Positions 22,230 through 23,461 of a DNA stretch of 23,461 nt are shown here, in pieces. This DNA is from Pigoraptor vietnamica (lineage: Eukaryota; Opisthokonta; Filasterea). The DNA is taken from assembly GCA_943704525.1 (NCBI GenBank), contig CALSCQ010002732.1:1-23461 (forward strand). Reading direction: 5' to 3'. The notes under the pieces were generated by a model. It worked only from the letters and a program-made list of their open reading frames with translations, made no database searches and was not told the origin of the DNA. A program made the translations under genes and the position numbers. Position 1 is the first letter of the stretch. Every line of letters begins with the position of its first letter.

Positions 22230-23461
22230 TCACAGGGACTGGAGAATGGGCCGTCCGACGGGCGAGTTGACAAAGGCACCGTTGTCGTACACGATATGAC
22301 CGCGCAGAATAGTTGTTCTGTGTGCGTCAGAGTGACTTGGTGAGCGCGTCTTTGGTACATGGAGGTTTGTGTTGTGCGAATGGATACTGAATACTGGCAC
22401 TCACCGCACGATGCCCTTGAGCTCCATCCCAAGGTACGGCGTCACTTTGTTCCTGTGGTGAATGTGCTCGACTTGCACCTGCGCGACCGCACCATACACA
22501 CACACGCACACACGGGGGCACACAAATTGACACACGGTGAGCGAATTGACAGCAACGCAGCACGCCCATTCTCCCCGCGCACCTTATTCGTCGCTTCCGC
22601 GTCCCACACCACGATGTCGGCGTCCTTTCCGACCTCGAGCGTCCCCTTGGCCCCGCTCAGTCGCGCGAGTTGCGACGTTGCCACCGCCGCCCACTTCTGC
22701 ACATCGCCCATCGCAATGCCCCTCTGCGCAGCGCACGTGCGCAGAATCGACGGCCCAAACTGCACAGACGCAATGCCGCCCCACGCCGCCATGAAGTCAC
22801 CCGCTTCCAGGCGCTTGAGGTCCGCCGTGCACGGCGAGTGATCGCTGACGACCATGTCGATCGTGCCGTCGCGGAGACCCTCCCACAGGCGCTCCTGGTT
22901 CGCGGCGTCGCGAATGGGCGGGCAGCACTTGTACTGCGTGGCGCCGTCGGGGATTGCCTCGGCGCGGTGGTAGAGGTAGTGGTGGCACGTTTCCACCGTC
23001 AGCGGAAGGCCCTCGCGCTTGGCGTCCCGGATGAGAGGGAGGGCATCGGCGGCAGAGAGGTGGACAATGTGGCAGCGCACCCTGTCCAGACAAGAGGAAA
23101 TGCAGAACGGTAGTGAGGGAGCGCGCACGCGAAACTTGCCATTAGAGTTGCAATCGCGGCACGAAACCATGGAAAGTGCGGGGAAGGGCTCATAACCAGC
23201 AGTCTCACACGCGTCACGCACTTGCGCTCTACCGCCACTCACGCGCGCGCACATAAAAAACGAATGCACGCGCATGCATCCACAACGCACCTGTACTCCC
23301 GGCACATGCGGATGACCATCTCGATCGCCTGGTACTCCATCTCCGGCGGCCGCGACTTGAGGAACGTCTCGTACGCGCGCACATCGCAGTTGTGGTGTGC
23401 GCAGCAGCCCGTGTCCACCTCAGCGTGGAAGAGAAGAACAGAGTCCGTGCCCTGGAGCTCC
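22230..23461 (-). CDS. ALN: Allantoinase, 3' four exons (partial)
   Basis: Hydrolyses allantoin to allantoate in purine catabolism (EC 3.5.2.5); amidohydrolase superfamily with two metals. Exons (minus strand): beyond 23461-23291, 23081-22583, 22478-22405, 22317-22230; phases agree. Typical allantoinase sequence includes LLFHAEVD, AYETFLKSRPPEMEYQAIEM, CHIVHLSAADALPL, VETCHHYL, VVSDHSPC, GDFMAAWGGIASVQFG and the closing NKVTPYLGMELKG..TTILRG. The metal-ligand and active-site His and Asp in HIVHLS, CHHYL and SDHSPC are present; the N-terminal HxH motif and the carboxylated lysine lie outside the window. The stop TGA (22232-22230) overlaps a strong donor-like GTGAGTAT, so a further short exon to the left is possible. 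Allantoinase fits better than dihydropyrimidinase because of the FMAAWGGIAS and HSPC blocks. Confidence 0.92.

Overview
The window is nuclear DNA from a microbial eukaryote. Five genes carry or imply spliceosomal introns, there is an intron-bearing tRNA-Tyr(GUA) gene, and long CA/GT microsatellites sit in introns and between genes. All 19 complete introns I could place have G at donor position +5 and end in CAG; one uses a GC donor. The standard genetic code fits every gene. Threonine synthase and allantoinase suggest a free-living or nutritionally versatile protist or alga. I cannot assign a lineage from the sequence.

Layout. 33-168 (+): last exon of a gene entering from the left. 571-3415 (-): six-exon AHA1, an activator of Hsp90 ATPase. 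3416-9056: a 5.6-kb accessory island with a 296-bp terminal-inverted-repeat element (4240-4535), a tRNA-Tyr gene (4592-4675, -), a long stretch with no gene I can support, a decayed LTR-retrotransposon fragment (about 8360-8850, -) and a 5'-truncated tRNA-Tyr copy in opposite orientation (8882-8944, +). 9057-11892 (+): seven-exon F-box/WD40 protein. 12575-14237 (-): a kinase-like frame followed by a TPR/Sel1-like frame, possibly one gene. 15404-16603 (+): an unrecognised broken gene behind a clear TATA box. 17061-18350 (+): intronless threonine synthase-like enzyme. 18714-21668 (-): six-exon type II membrane glycosyltransferase with a PA14 domain and a CHGN-type catalytic domain (B4GALNT3/4-like layout). 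22230-23461 (-): the 3' part of allantoinase, running off the right edge.

The genes are unrelated housekeeping and cell-surface functions: chaperone co-factor, ubiquitin-ligase adaptor, amino-acid synthesis, glycan synthesis and purine breakdown. There is no operon or defence-type cluster. I found no convincing new system. The most interesting signals are structural: the placement of introns in the WD40 gene, the sense-strand polarity of the long CA tracts in introns, the TIR element with its target-site duplication, the inverted tRNA copies around the gene-poor island, the kinase/Sel1 frame overlap, and the broken gene behind a good promoter. Exon boundaries were placed by eye from splice motifs, frame and protein similarity from memory; no alignment or database search was run.
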